A stretch of 64,000 nucleotides of DNA from Ashinkailepas kermadecensis (Eukaryota > Arthropoda > Thecostraca > Neolepadidae), in assembly GCA_034440615.1 (NCBI GenBank), contig JAOTOM010004579.1, positions 122,001-186,000 of the forward strand, read 5' to 3'. This document shows, piece after piece, positions 1 through 12,700 of this stretch (the stretch's first letter is position 1; each line of letters starts with the position of its first letter). The notes beneath the pieces were generated by a model that did not search any database, was not told the origin of the DNA, and was given only the letters and a program-made list of their open reading frames with translations. Position numbers and translations under genes: made by a program.

Positions 1-359
1 ATGAACAGCATGATGAGCAAACGCAGACCCAGCTGACAGCGTTGCTGTCAGCGTTGCTGTCAGCGAGTTTTCACGGAGCCAATTGGCCAGTCCAAGGCGA
101 AATGGTGGCCCCATAAACCTTGCCGCCGTATAATCGGCCACGACTTAATGGCAGTATCGTCGTGAGCAGGATTCGAACGCGAGATATGTTTTCCATGGGC
201 GGAATTTTTCCAGTCCCGACATCAGTAAAGGAGGCCCAGAACAACGCATCTGCTCAGATGTTCTGGATAATATACGAATTAATCGCATTGACCCAGAATA
301 GCATTCTGCATTTCATTGAAATCGAGACGTGGCTGTTGGGCGAGTTTGGCTGCCACTCT

Positions 360-1450
360 ACCGGGCGGTTACGCAAAGGGCCTCTGTGGACGTGAAGGGC
401 CACTGGACCGATGGAATGGGCCCTGGGCAGATGGAGAGGATCCACGAGTTTACGGAGGATGCCCAAGGGCAGTCTTTGAGAGCCCAGGCTGGGCCAACGT
501 GAAGGGTTTCTAGGCCGACGGATGACCACAGGGTCGTTGGAAGGGCACCGGGCTGACGGAGACGGCCCCGCACAGTAAGATGGCCCCTGATCCGACGGAG
601 AGAGCCTCTGGGCCGACGATGAAGGATCCTACTCGCCGGAGAGGACCCGGGCATTTTGAGAGGGTCCTTGCCAATATGAAGGACCCTCGGACTCTTACTG
701 GAGGAAGATCGAAGCCGAAGAAAGGCACCTGGCCTGATGGAGGGTGCCAAAGCTTTTGAAAGAGGTCCCCCGGCCTAACTGAAGAAGTTCTGGGCCGTCA
801 AAGAGAGCCCCTAGTTGGTTGGTTGGTTATTGGTTTTTACGACACGTCAACCGTTGAGTCATATAACGTCGCCAATCTCTCACGCCGATTGATCGCGGGC
901 GAAGAGCAGCGACAGGTGAGACTCGAACCCACAATCTTTCGATTGTGAGACGAGCATCTTACCTCTAGACCACTCGTCCCCGAAAGAGAGCCACTAGACC
1001 GATGACAAAACACCTTGGAAGGCCCTGCTGACACGAATCGACCCTGGGTGGTCAGAGAGGTCCAAGCCATACAAGAGGCCCAAGGTGTGACGGAACGGTC
1101 CCAAGCTATTGAAAGAGGGGTGGGTCTCCGTCCGGGCGAAGAAAGCCCTGAGCCGTGAAAGATGGCCCCTGAGCGGACGGAGAGGGTCACCGGCCCGGAC
1201 GTGCAGGGACCCTGTTCCGGCTTTGCCACCTCATGCTGATGGAGAGGGGCTCAGAGCTGACAGAGCTGAACCTCGGGCCGGTGAAGAAGCCTTGGAGCCA
1301 CGGAGACGATCCGGGCCAAAGAAGATGGCTCCCGGAACGAAGTAAAGGGTCCTTAGGCCCATGGAGGGGTTCCTGGCTGTTGTAAGATCCCGCGGGCTGA
1401 CAGAGGGCCTCTAAGCCCTCTTGATGACAGATACCACTTGATGGAGGGGC
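360..1450. repeat. Irregular GC-rich minisatellite-like region
   Basis: Short degenerate units built around gggccgacggagagg and aggcccctgggc recur at irregular 25-40 bp spacing. A minus-strand SINE (815-981) is inserted in it. Open frames here on both strands are by-products of the repeats and are not called as genes. Similar purine-rich, GGCC-containing arrays occur at 20330-21130 and 34640-37800. Confidence 0.5.
815..981 (-). mobile_element. tRNA-derived SINE, subfamily A
   Basis: On the minus strand a tRNA-like head (box A GTGGTCTAGAGG, box B GGTTCGAGTCT) is followed by a body that starts CGCTGCTCTTCGCCCGCG and ends near GTGTCGTAAAAACCAATAACC, then an (AACC)n tail. This copy ends in several AACC units. 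Confidence 0.85.
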
Positions 1451-1692
1451 ACTCGGCCGTAAAATTGATTTAAAAAAGGAAGCGATTCCCTTACAGGTTC
1501 AGTAAGCTACCCAGCTACACTATTTCAGGTCCTATAAGGTTCTCTTTTGCGTCAAATATGTGACGGCATTAATTATCATTACGTTAAAAGGCAACAATTC
1601 CAAATAAAAAGCGACCAGAAGGCAACAGCACAGGCTGCATATTTTCCCTCCTTGAGTACGTCTCAGATTTAGTGTTTTCAAATTCCGACAGC

Positions 1693-1861
1693 GGGGACGA
1701 GTGGTCTAGGGGTAAGATGCTCGTCTCACAATCGAAAGGTTGTGGGTTCGAGTTTCACCTGTCGCTACTCTTCGCCTGCGACCAATCGGCGTGAGAGATT
1801 GGCGACGCTACATGACTCAACGGTCGACGTGTCGTAAAACCAATAACCAACCAACCAACCA
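1693..1861 (+). mobile_element. tRNA-derived SINE, subfamily A
   Basis: Plus-strand copy: GGGGACGAGTGGTCTAGGGG head, box B GGTTCGAGTTT, body ending GTGTCGTAAAACCAATAACC and an (AACC)n tail. It is nearly identical to the copies at 16671, 17473 and 48336. Confidence 0.85.
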
Positions 1862-3555
1862 AATTCCGACAGTTCGGTGTGAAGTAACACCTAACACTAT
1901 TTTTCTTACGTCGCTTCCCATATCTTTTCTACACCCTACTACCGAATTATTCGTAATGTGTCCAAACGTCAATATATCTTACTTTTGATAATAAGTATTA
2001 TAATATCGAAAGATAATGTATAATGGAACATCCCACGAAGTTCTACATGCATATGAAATATCCTCACGTATTTTCCATTCACGTCTCAAACCAGCGTAAA
2101 AGCTGTTCGGGAGCCCAACACTGCTGTGAGCCACATGCAGGATAATTATGTTCCCCTGGCTGCGCCAGTCTAGGTTTGATCTCCCTCCGCGACAACCTTC
2201 CCGAAAATGTGGTGACCGTTAGTTACCCTTTATTTGACCAGGTTTACGAGCAGCAAAACGCTGACAGCTTGTCATATAATGATCTTAGTTTGAACAGTCG
2301 TTACACAGACACGGTCACGTGTCTCTCAATAGTGTGCATGCCTCAATAGTGAGTGGGTGTCGAAATGGTAAAGATGACTCCAACATATAATGTTTTGTAG
2401 CAGATATACAAAGGCCAATTTGCTAACTTTTTAGCTCTAGATGACGGCATTTAGACTGGGGACAGGTTTCTTTTGTTCGAAATCAATCTTTCTTGCTCGG
2501 AACCGAACACCCTCACAACAACTCAAGTGGAATTTGAGGACCAGATGATCGGCACTGTATGACCAACGGAGTCGATGCGCCCCCCAGATAACCAACTGAT
2601 AACCAGATGTATTAAAATGTTCTTGACATTTACTTTTCCCCATTATGCTCCATTTAAGGTGAGGACGGTACTTCCTGAAATCGAACTATTTTCACTTGCG
2701 CACCCTTGTAGTATTATCAGTGACCTCCAGGTGAACGAAATACTCGGTAATAATCAAATACCCTCAATGATACTCGGTGAACTTTCGATTGCCGTTTCCA
2801 TGAACGGAATTTCCTCATTGATCCCACAGATGAAGGGTGAGAACTGCAAATGTCCCCCCCCCCCCATGTGATGCATTTTGCATCAGTATCACGTCAACAA
2901 GATTAATCCTCAAACGGTTTGGATTGATCGAAGAACCTGCGCTGCAAACTGTGTCGACACCACGAAATCAACGAAGACGAACACCAGCTATGGTACGGTG
3001 TTGCCTCTAATGTAGCTCAGAAATTTTCCGAGCGGACCTCCACCCCGTTGCCAACAAAATATCTAATGATAATGGCACTCTCGGAGAGAGAAGGGACACT
3101 AGATTCTAGTTCGGTATCAACATTCTTGATGACGCCCTTGACGAAATCCCTTATCCGCCACCGAACCAGTGGGTGCTCTTTCTAGATTTGTACAATGTGT
3201 AACTTCGCGTTTTATATATGAGGTATGTTTTTTTCCGGATAAAACGAAATTGAACGTTCGTGGATACTTCTTGTAACTATTCATAAAAAGTGGTCTGTGA
3301 ATTAGCGCCATTAGCGTCCGATTTAATAGCGACAAGGGATGTGGTTAGGTAAAGTTTTACTTGGATTCAATTTGATTTAAGCAACACTTAATCTCAATCA
3401 CAGATGAAGCGGTGTCACTAAAATATTATGTGCAGGTGTTTATGGATTATTGTGATTGTCATTTATATTGTGCGATCATTTTCTTTACCCTTGTTTCTAC
3501 TAAGTATACCTGCTGTTCATATATTTTGTCGTGTCTTTTTCTGTTGTCTTAACAG
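1862..3555. other. Non-coding stretch, no gene seen
   Basis: AT-rich sequence upstream of the first recognised exon. No frame gives a recognisable domain. It contains a LINE 3'-tail fragment at 2549-2603 and a run of C at 2856. The missing first half of dsRBD1 should be here or further upstream, but I could not find it. Confidence 0.4.
2549..2603 (+). mobile_element. LINE 3'-tail fragment
   Basis: GGCACTGTATGACCAACGG then AGTCGATGCGCC and AACCAACTGATAACC closely match the 3' end of the LINE at 48690-49188 (GGCGCTACATGACCAATG, AAGTCGATGCGCC). No coding sequence of this element remains upstream. Confidence 0.5.
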
Positions 3556-3798
3556 TGTCGTAACTCCCTGATTACAGAACCAACATCTGGCTTTGTGTCA
3601 GTTTTAAATATACCTGAATATGGATTGAGGACAACGGGCCTTGGCGGAACAAAGAAGGAGGCAGAGGAATCTGCCGCAAAAGATTTCATTGGAAAATTAA
3701 AAAGAAACGGTTCTTGGGAAGGAGGCCTGTCTCCAAGGCACCTCGTTGCGGACGCGGCAGCTCGTGTCGCGCCTGACTCTCCAGACTGGTTGACGCAG
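3556..3798 (+). CDS. Exon: dsRBD1 beta sheet and second helix
   Basis: The exon follows a strong polypyrimidine acceptor (ttgtcttaacag) and ends at a gt donor at 3799, both phase 0. It encodes 81 residues. The core reads FVSVLNIPEYG, then TTGLGGTKKEAEESAAKDF, matching the beta2-beta3 strands and the KKxAxxxAAxDF second helix of a dsRBD. The nearest match I recall is the first dsRBD of DHX9/maleless (GxGNSTNKKDAxxxAxRDFVNYL). The KK pair at the helix start is the usual phosphate-contacting site. A second possible acceptor ends at 3577. The first dsRBD helix is missing and must be in an upstream exon I could not find. Confidence 0.75.
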
Positions 3799-6700
3799 GT
3801 GATTAAAACGCATACAATATGAGATTGTCATTGAAGTACTAATTTTAAGCTTATAAACTTACGGGTGATAGCTCGATCATTGTTTTATTTAGCATTGTTT
3901 TGTATTGGCCCCTTAACTCATTTATAATGCTCGCTCATATGCTATCTAGTGCCGTCTGGCGTTTTTTTTCCATAGTAGTTTTACTTGCATATGATGATTG
4001 CACGCCATTTTGGTCCATTTCACGACATTTTTACCGGAATGTGTGGCTCGTACCTCGTACCAGACGCTCGTACCTATATATCAATCCCCATATAATTGGA
4101 AACAAAAAGTTATTCCCCTGTTTGCCGATGCGCCGGAAATACTACTCGAGACCACGCCTTAGAACCTATAGTTTAATTGACCATACGCTTTTTATTTGGC
4201 TACCTTTTGGCGAAAGCCTTGTGCTTCCGGGCTACCAGACTGCAAAGTTATTATCCAATGGAGTCATTATCCTGACGGGGTCGCGCCAGCCGATAAACTT
4301 CTCTGCTCACGTAAAACCCATCCCGGTATTTGGCCTCGGTCTTTATTTATTTCAAATCCGAGCCTGTAATCGATTAATTGGTGGCGGTCACCGTTGCTTT
4401 CGCAGTAAGCAAAAGTAAGCTGCAAAGCCCGAGTCGGCAAGCAAGCAGAATGAGAATGGACTTCTGCGTGATGTACAACAATTTGAGTTTTGGAGTGTTG
4501 GCTGCTTGGAATCCCATTCCAGTCTGGACAGAAAGTTAAGTTGTAAATTTTCCTATGCAGATGCAAAAAAAGTCCATTTGCGCTCCAAAATATTGCAAAC
4601 ATTGTGCATTGCATTGCAAACATTTTGCAACATGACAAATTGCAATGCGTATGCGTTGTAACGTTGTGTACGTTGCGTTGTGATGTTGTTTACGTTGATT
4701 GAGCCGAAGTGTATCTTGGCGATCGACTGGTGATTGCCTATACACCAGGAATTGTAAAGTATTTCTCTTTTTTCAGTGGATCAAGGTGCCGAGGTTACCA
4801 TGGCAGGACTCAAAGTCCTACCTCAATATACTGTTGGCGAAAAATCATGTCAAGAATCCTTCCTACGAAACCGACAGTTCCGATGGGTAAGAAACAGCGT
4901 TGTGTCTCAGCTGGAAATACTGTATATTATTCCATTGACGGTGGAAACTGGCGATAATAGCAAGTAAGGTCACAATTTGTTCCTCAGCGGATGCTACTGC
5001 GTAGCGCGGAGATGGTCAAACAGGAAGTTGGGCACATCAGGTTGGTGGCAGATCCAACTGGGCAGGCAGAAATCACTTGACAGGCACGTCCTTAGTTCTG
5101 CTGTGAAATACTTTACGTTAAATCTAGACTGGGTTTTCAATCAATTTGTTCCCAGGAGATTATTTTTGATTACCTTATCTTTGATCTGTTACGCTGTTAC
5201 TCTTACTAATACATGAGTCCAGAAAATAGTTGCCTGGCTAGCAACCGGAGTGTTGGCTTTGGACGTGGGGATTGTGTGTTTTGCTTCATAGTCATGTGCC
5301 AGATAAAAATGCTTCCTGAAATTTTCACCCGTTTTTTATGTTAGTGAAAGAGGAAGGATAGAGTGGATAAAATTCCTCAATTTTTAAGACCGGTTATCGC
5401 CATCTTGATTATTGCATGGGAAATATCAGCTGTCCGCTTCAATATATTCAGATCGCGACCACTGTGCCACCGATTTCCCCTCCAGATTCAATTTCACCCC
5501 TGCTTTCAGTTTTCAGTCCCAATGCGAACCGGTCACCCCTCCCCCGGCCACGCTGGTGACGTGCTCCACTTGATACGTGAGGATTTGTCAATGCTCATGC
5601 ACTTCTGAGCGTCATGTGCTTTATCTTGATTTTGCACCTTAATCTGTCATGTTGTAAATGCTATATGTATATTGAGTTCTGGCACTTATCGCCAGTTCCA
5701 TCACTTATCGCCGAACAAAGTCGTGTTGCGAGTTGCCTCCTTATTGGGACCTTAACGACCACCCTCCCCACTGCTACAACTGCTCAGTTAAGCTTTGCCT
5801 TACACATCGAGCCACGGACGTTTTATGGAATAGATTGAGATGAGGGAGTGTGTATTGGTATTGTGGATCCCAAGTATGTATTGAGAGTGGCAACTCCAAA
5901 GGGTCCCATGTGAAATGTAGAAAACGTGGGGGAATAAAGTCGAAGCTGGATGGAGTAGTGGCTGTCGCTCCTGATAAATCCTGATGCATGGCAGTTGTTA
6001 TGCTTCTTCACCTTTTTTTGTGTTAATTTGTTCAACTTTCTTACCACTTCAATAGTTAATTTTGCATTAAGATATGCATTGCGTTCCATCGACATACTTT
6101 ATGTGACTGCATGTCATTCGTTTTTGTTTTATTCATCACCTGTATGTCCTCGCTTCGCTGTGCGACTACAGAAACTTGCAGTGTGCATTCTTTGTTCCAG
6201 TGGCTTCAGAAGTCGTCTGACGTTTACCCTTCCAAGTGGTTCAGTTATTGTTGAGAAAGCAACTGCGCCTGCCAAGGCTGTATGTACACTGGGGCGAGCT
6301 TTATGTGCATGTTCTATCTTTGCAATGCAACGCTTTTCCTCTTGGGATATGTCTGAGAAGATGACTTCCAAGCTGGGGTATTGCATACAGCGATATAGGA
6401 AAATATATATACAAAGGATCATATTTTTCGTCTGGGTGGCTCTCATCTCATCTCATTCGTCAGAGTGGCTTTAAAACGCTAGCGGGCGACTGTCTGTCCT
6501 GCGCTTCAGATATATTGTTGCTTGGGGACCGACTCTCCACTTGATCCGGGAATTCAATTGCAAGGGTCAAATCTAGTTCAGCGTGCCGCCAATGCTCCGA
6601 CAATGCTGCCCTGTTGCTGCGTTCCCGACCTTGTCGGACCTGTTATCCGCTCCCCTTTCAGCCGGGGCCCAATGCGAACGCGAATAGTTACTCTACCACT

Positions 6701-9700
6701 GCCTTGTAGGACACGGCGAGCGATGGAGACTGGCACTCTAGCCTATTGAGCTATTCGGGTGGCAGTCGTGGTGTAGTTATTTAAATTGCGTTTTAGATTG
6801 CAAACTTCAAAGCTCGACTTCAAAACAAGATTCAAGCCAGCGTTCTACTAGGTGGTATACCATTCGAACATTGGAGTATGTTATAGAATCTGTGGTGTGA
6901 CCTAACCACTCTCGAGCAACCAGAGCATCGGCTGATGGCTGAAGTTATAATATCAAAAGAGCCGTGCATGTTCTAGGGAACCATTACGCACGCATCGTAA
7001 CTTGGTATTTTTTACGAAGACGATGGTGTGTGTGTGTGTCTGGGGGGGGGGGGACTATCTAAAAAAGGACCTTTTAACTTTGCCTGGCAAAACATTTGAG
7101 ATGTTTAATTTATAGGGCATCTTTATAGGTAATCCATTCATATGAATCAGTAATCATTGTCACGGTTCCAGACACCGTGTTTTCCGAAAAAAACGTCTTC
7201 ATGTCGGGCATACGGATGTATTTGTTTTGCATATTTCCAACCATGTTCTTTTTTAACGGTTACATCTTATCATAAGACAGTAAGTTCCTAATGTTTCACG
7301 GAAGGAATGTGGTGCCATAGAACGCCAAAGCAACCAGAATTGCTTCGTATGCGATGTTGTCAGTGAACAAGAACTACATGTCCGTTATTGGAGCATGCGC
7401 AATTATCTGCTAACATAGCATCAATTGAGGAGTCCCACATTGCACCCGACATTAGGTCCGTAGTGTTGGGGTATGGAAAGCTCATCCCATTGCATGCCGC
7501 TCGTGCTCGCTTTTTGTTCGTGCTGCCACTGAATCGCTTGCTCTTGTGATGAAGGGGTCCTCAGCGGCGGGCATATCAAATGGAGTCCCGCGTAGTCCAC
7601 GGACACCCAACCCCTGACAGCGCTTGCGAACTTTGTAGTAGAACTGCCCGTCCCTCTGTCCACTACTGTGTTTGGAGTGGTAACTGATGATGCCTCTATT
7701 TTTGTGAAGAAGCTCATGAATGAGTACGAATTATGCTTGTGGCAAGGAGGCAACGCGGCGGTATTAGTAGGCGGGGAAGAAATTAGGCGGTATTAGCATA
7801 ATTCGACTCTATTCGATTGTATCAACGAAGCTTTCCTACAATATTCCCTCGAAATAATTGCGGGAGTGTTTTTTGTTGGAAAGGAATGTAACTGTGTTGC
7901 CTGTGAGATGTGTTCTGATATAAAAGCTGTGCGAAAGTTCACTACTTTCGCAATTAGTCGCATTATTGTGTAGATTGTTTTTCTTTCGTCCCCAGTACCT
8001 CTTCCCTTCTCCGTTTTCTCCCTCTCGCTCTTCTTGCTCCGCCTGGCTTCCACCCGCGAGGTCACATGGATGTCACAATGGAGGTCACACATTCAAGAAC
8101 GCGATACCGTAATACTTCATTGGTTTGTCTCTGCTGCTACTGCCGCCTCAGCCTTCATATTGTGTCCAAATCATGGATAAGCGTGAGCCAGTAGACGTGA
8201 TCACTAATTTCCGGTAAGCGTTCTCAATATTTTATTCCATATCCAAAACACAAGGACTGTTTCTAACTCATTACAATTACCATTGTGTTCAGAATCTTCC
8301 AATCGAGCAATACGTGAGCAAGTATTAAATGAGGTTATCGCTAATAATGCATCCATTGGTTTCTCTTTCCTGCGGTGGAAGCATTACGAAAATGGGTTCT
8401 TGATGTTAATATTTCCTCTCTAATTGCATCTTGCCCTACATCTTTGGGTCCTTTTGGTACCTAATTTCGAGCAAGGAATGTTGTTTCTAGCGATTTCTTA
8501 ATGGTATCATTTTCTCTATTACCTGAAATACTCATTGCACATGATACCTCTGCCTTTTATACCAATTTAATTCCTTTGCAAACCTCCTATTCAACAGTGG
8601 CATGCGTGCGCGGACATGCTTGTGTCACTCGTCTCGTCGTGCCAGCCGCATCGTACTTACGTTTGCTGCTAGCCGCTGTCTGTCGGGCTGCACGGCAAAT
8701 GACTGCTCGCGTCACCAGCTAGACGTTCACTGAATGCTCGCGCTTTGGGTTACACGGCCGCTGACTGCTCGCGTCACGGGCTGGACGGCCGCTGACTGCT
8801 CGCGTCACGGGCTGCACGGCCGCTGACCGCTGTTGCAGAAGGCCGAGACAGGGTGCGCCACGGCGGCCATCGCCCAGCTGCAAGCCATGCACCTGGTCTG
8901 TATCGAAGTACCTGATGCACGGGTGGCTGTGCAGGCGGACACGCCGCCCCCCTCGGTATCAAGATGCCTTTCTGCGCCGCTCCCTGTTTCCACACCGGAG
9001 CCGGCCCAGGTGGGTTTGACGCTATTCTATAATATTGCTGTGTGCAACTGACCTTTGTTGCATGACTTTTACCATCCAGTAGTTCTCGTTTTTCAGATCA
9101 TTAAGGCATTCGCACAATACATTTTAAAAGTTGTCTGACCACCCCGGTAGATCCTCAGTGGCACACTCCTTGCACTCCCACGGGCCCCTGACGCGGCCCT
9201 TATACAATCCTCCACGGGGTCGCCGTGGCGGAGATGGCGAGGCCAGCATCACTTTGTATGTTCGTTGTTGGGCCTCACGGACGAACCTTAAGTACGTCCA
9301 CGAGTTCTTACGAACGTTTACGGGTCCCTATGATCGTATATGGCCATTACGAACGGATACGGGCCCTTACGAACGTACATGTGTCCTTCTAAGCTTGTGC
9401 GGACCATTACGAACTTCTACGAGCCCTTGCGAACGTCTACGGGCGCTTACAGATGCCTACGGATCCTTACGAAGATCTGTGGCCATATATGAACATCTTA
9501 CGAACTTCTGTGGGCTCTTAGGAACGTCTGCGGGCGCTTACAGATGCCTTCGAGCCTTCACGCACGTCTGCGGGCCATTGTAAACGTTTAGGGGTCTTCA
9601 CGAACGTATACGGGCTCTTGTGAACGTCTGCGGGACCCTACAAACTCATACAGGCCATTACAAACTCCTACGGGCCATTACACATGTTTACGGCCCTTTA

Positions 9701-12700
9701 CGAATGTTTACGGGCTCCTGCGAACGTATACGGGCTCTTATGATCGTCTGCGGGCCCTTACACAAGTGTACGAGCTCTTATGAATGTGTGCGGGCGCTTA
9801 CGAGAGTCTACGGGTCCTTGCAAGCGTTTACTCACCACTTACCAGTACTGAACCGACGTCTTTTCTAATGAGGTTTTAACATCCTGCATCCAGATGCATG
9901 TTTAGCCGATCTGCATTTCTGGTTTATGATAGTGCCATGCTTACGCACAGTTTAACACGCGCACTGGAGGGGAGGGCGAAATCCGCCCACCCCTCCGGTT
10001 TTTCGTAAATAACTGCAGATTTTACCGGTCGATATACGCAATTTTCTGTGTACCTGCTTAGAAATGACCGGCACGTCGTTTAAAGCAAGAAAAATGGAAA
10101 TCGACCGAAGATTTTTCAAGTTAGGGGCCGGCTAAAGTAAAAAAAAAATTATAGCGCCAGACCACAAAAATCGGCGCTGATGCGCTTCCCGTATATTCGC
10201 AAAAGGGAAGTGTTCTTGGCAACACTAACGACTTGTTTGATGTATATTGATATGCTATATAGTTTCAAGATCATGTTAGGTCACCGAGGTCAAGTCAGGT
10301 CAAGTTCATGACAGGTTAATGGAGCCAAACTTGATCAACTGGAATGTTGTCATAAATGCACTACTGTTTGTCATTTGTACTGTTTGTCATTGCGTTTCCA
10401 TACTTTATTCATGTACTTCACTCCTTTCTTCACGAAGCCGATTGCTCCGAGCTGCCCGACGGAGCAGTTGGGCGGGCGGCCCGGTTTCGGTAACTGGAAC
10501 AGGTAACTGACCTGATAAAGTGGTGCTATATAGGTAACCTGAGGTCAACTGTTGGGTCCAGCATCTGCATTGCATCATTAGTAATGTCCAAAACATCATT
10601 GATGCCCATTTTGGAGCATTTAAATACAATCACAGCGATCCATAACGATGACAAGCCAAGCCACGCAATACCAGAAAATTTTGCATATTTGACATCATTT
10701 GACCTTGAAGATATTGACCTAATGTCATGACATTTGGACACGATAGAGTTCACTACCGTACCCATCCACCCTGTGAATTTCGTTCCTCTAGCTTCACTAG
10801 GAGCCGAGATCGTAGGGGGGGGCGGAATCCGCCCCCCCCCCCCTCCAGTGCGCGTAATTCTCAGAGGCCCTCCAGGGCGCGTGTTAAGGGTGTTAAGGGT
10901 AGTCTTCAGTCGAAACGGGCCTTCAATGGGGATTTAACAAATGCAAATAAATAACTTATTTTTTGCGAATAGAATGGGCCCTTTTCGAAATATAGTGGCC
11001 GAAAATCAGGGGAATTCGAAACAAAATTGGAGAAGCCCGGGTCACCTTCGCAAAATCCGCTCCCTCCTTGGACAGTTATTCGGTGCGTCCCTGACTGGAA
11101 TAGTCCTCCGTTCACCGGGCCCAAAAAGTAAAAAAAAACTCCCGCGCGCGCACAATGTGCTTCGGCGGAAATGCTGAGAGGAATCTACAAGAGGAAAGGA
11201 ATATTGCGTGCCAAAAAAAATTACCGTTTGCATAGCGTGTTGGTGCCTGTGCATGTGGCTATATGTGGGTGTACGTAAAGGAAAAACGGTCAAGCACGGA
11301 CCCCAATGTTGTTGAAAAATAGCCTTTGCTGTATAGTTACGGGACTCGAAACATGGAATGTGTTGTTCAAAGGAAGGTAGGTCATTGAAATCCTTCTCAG
11401 CGTTGTATTACTGTTGTAGTTTGGTGGTGCAGAGTCGCCACGACTTGGGCGACTGATTGCCAGAGCCTTGGCACTGGACGGCCGAAGGGTGTAATCTGGT
11501 GTAATTATTAACGGTCCTGGTGTGCGGTAATTATCGGCGTGCGATGTGCTTGGAGCTAAGGCGTTGTTCTATACGCAGCGAACACTTGTCGCGCAGTGTT
11601 CTGTGAACAGTGATTGTGAATGTGCTGTTCCCGTTTGGCATTTCTAATTGTCAAAGATCATCGTGTCGGGAACCTTTCCTATGCACCTCTACCTGACATG
11701 TTGCTATTTCAGTGGCGGAAGAATTCCATGCGGTCAGCCGAGGTTCCCGCAGTCGACTGCGCTAGCGGCTTGTCCAGCTTCATGACTGCATTGGAACTGA
11801 CAGGTAAGCCCCGCAGAGTCAGCCACGTTAACCCTCCCCGTCTTTCCGCTCATATCCTCACACCCCGTCTCGGGGGTTGATACAACCCCCCCTCTAATTT
11901 CCAAACTAAGCGTCGCACGAAAACGAAAGAGGTGTCATCAGAAAGCGCTCGACGAGTGAGGCCAGAAACCACCCCCAAATTTGCATCCCCACAAAAAGTG
12001 ACGTCACTAGGGGCCTAGGTTTTCGCGATTTACATAATGTTTTTGGCTCTGGGGAGTTCATTTTGGGGGAGATTTGAAGAATACAAATATTTAGAATCGG
12101 AAAAGGAAGTCGAAATCGACCATGGCCCTAAAAGTTTTGCCCATCCAAAAATCAAGTTTCTTTTTTAATTTCAAAATTTTGAGCTTACACTTTTCTTTCC
12201 TTCTTCCTGACCGAAAAAACGTTGTTCGAAGTTAACTTGCTCTCATAAAAATAATGCTTACTTTAGCCGGAATCTTCGATTTTAGCCGTAATGGGCAAAT
12301 ATGCAAAGCTAATAAGTAATCAAAAACGGAAAAATATATAACATTCCTCTGGTGCGTTTTGTTTCGTCCCTAAAGATAAACAAACGCTGAAAGTTTCATT
12401 AAAATATCTGTATCTGTTAAAGCGTGACGACTGGTTGAACTTTTCTGGAGGTGACCTCACTTGACCTTGACTAACTCGTTGACCCTAGATGACTTGACCT
12501 CAAAATTTTTACACAACATGCCAAATTGATGTGGGAAAAGTATGCCAAATTTCGGCGCGCGGTCGTGCGCCGTTCTTTTACTATCCGCGGAAAACCTTAA
12601 GGGGGCGCATATCACCCCCCCCGAGACGGCGCGGGTTAAGGTGAACACTAAGCGATGCACCGTACGAAGGTGGTGGGGGCCGAGACACAGTTGTATTCCT

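Noticed and set aside
5995..6474. 159-residue frame as one gene
   Set aside because: Only 6201-6279 is supported, by splice sites, phase and dsRBD strands; the rest reads through intron.
9131..9868. Frames with repeated Tyr-Gly-Pro-Leu as a repetitive protein gene
   Set aside because: They follow the 20-bp minisatellite and lack splice or start context.
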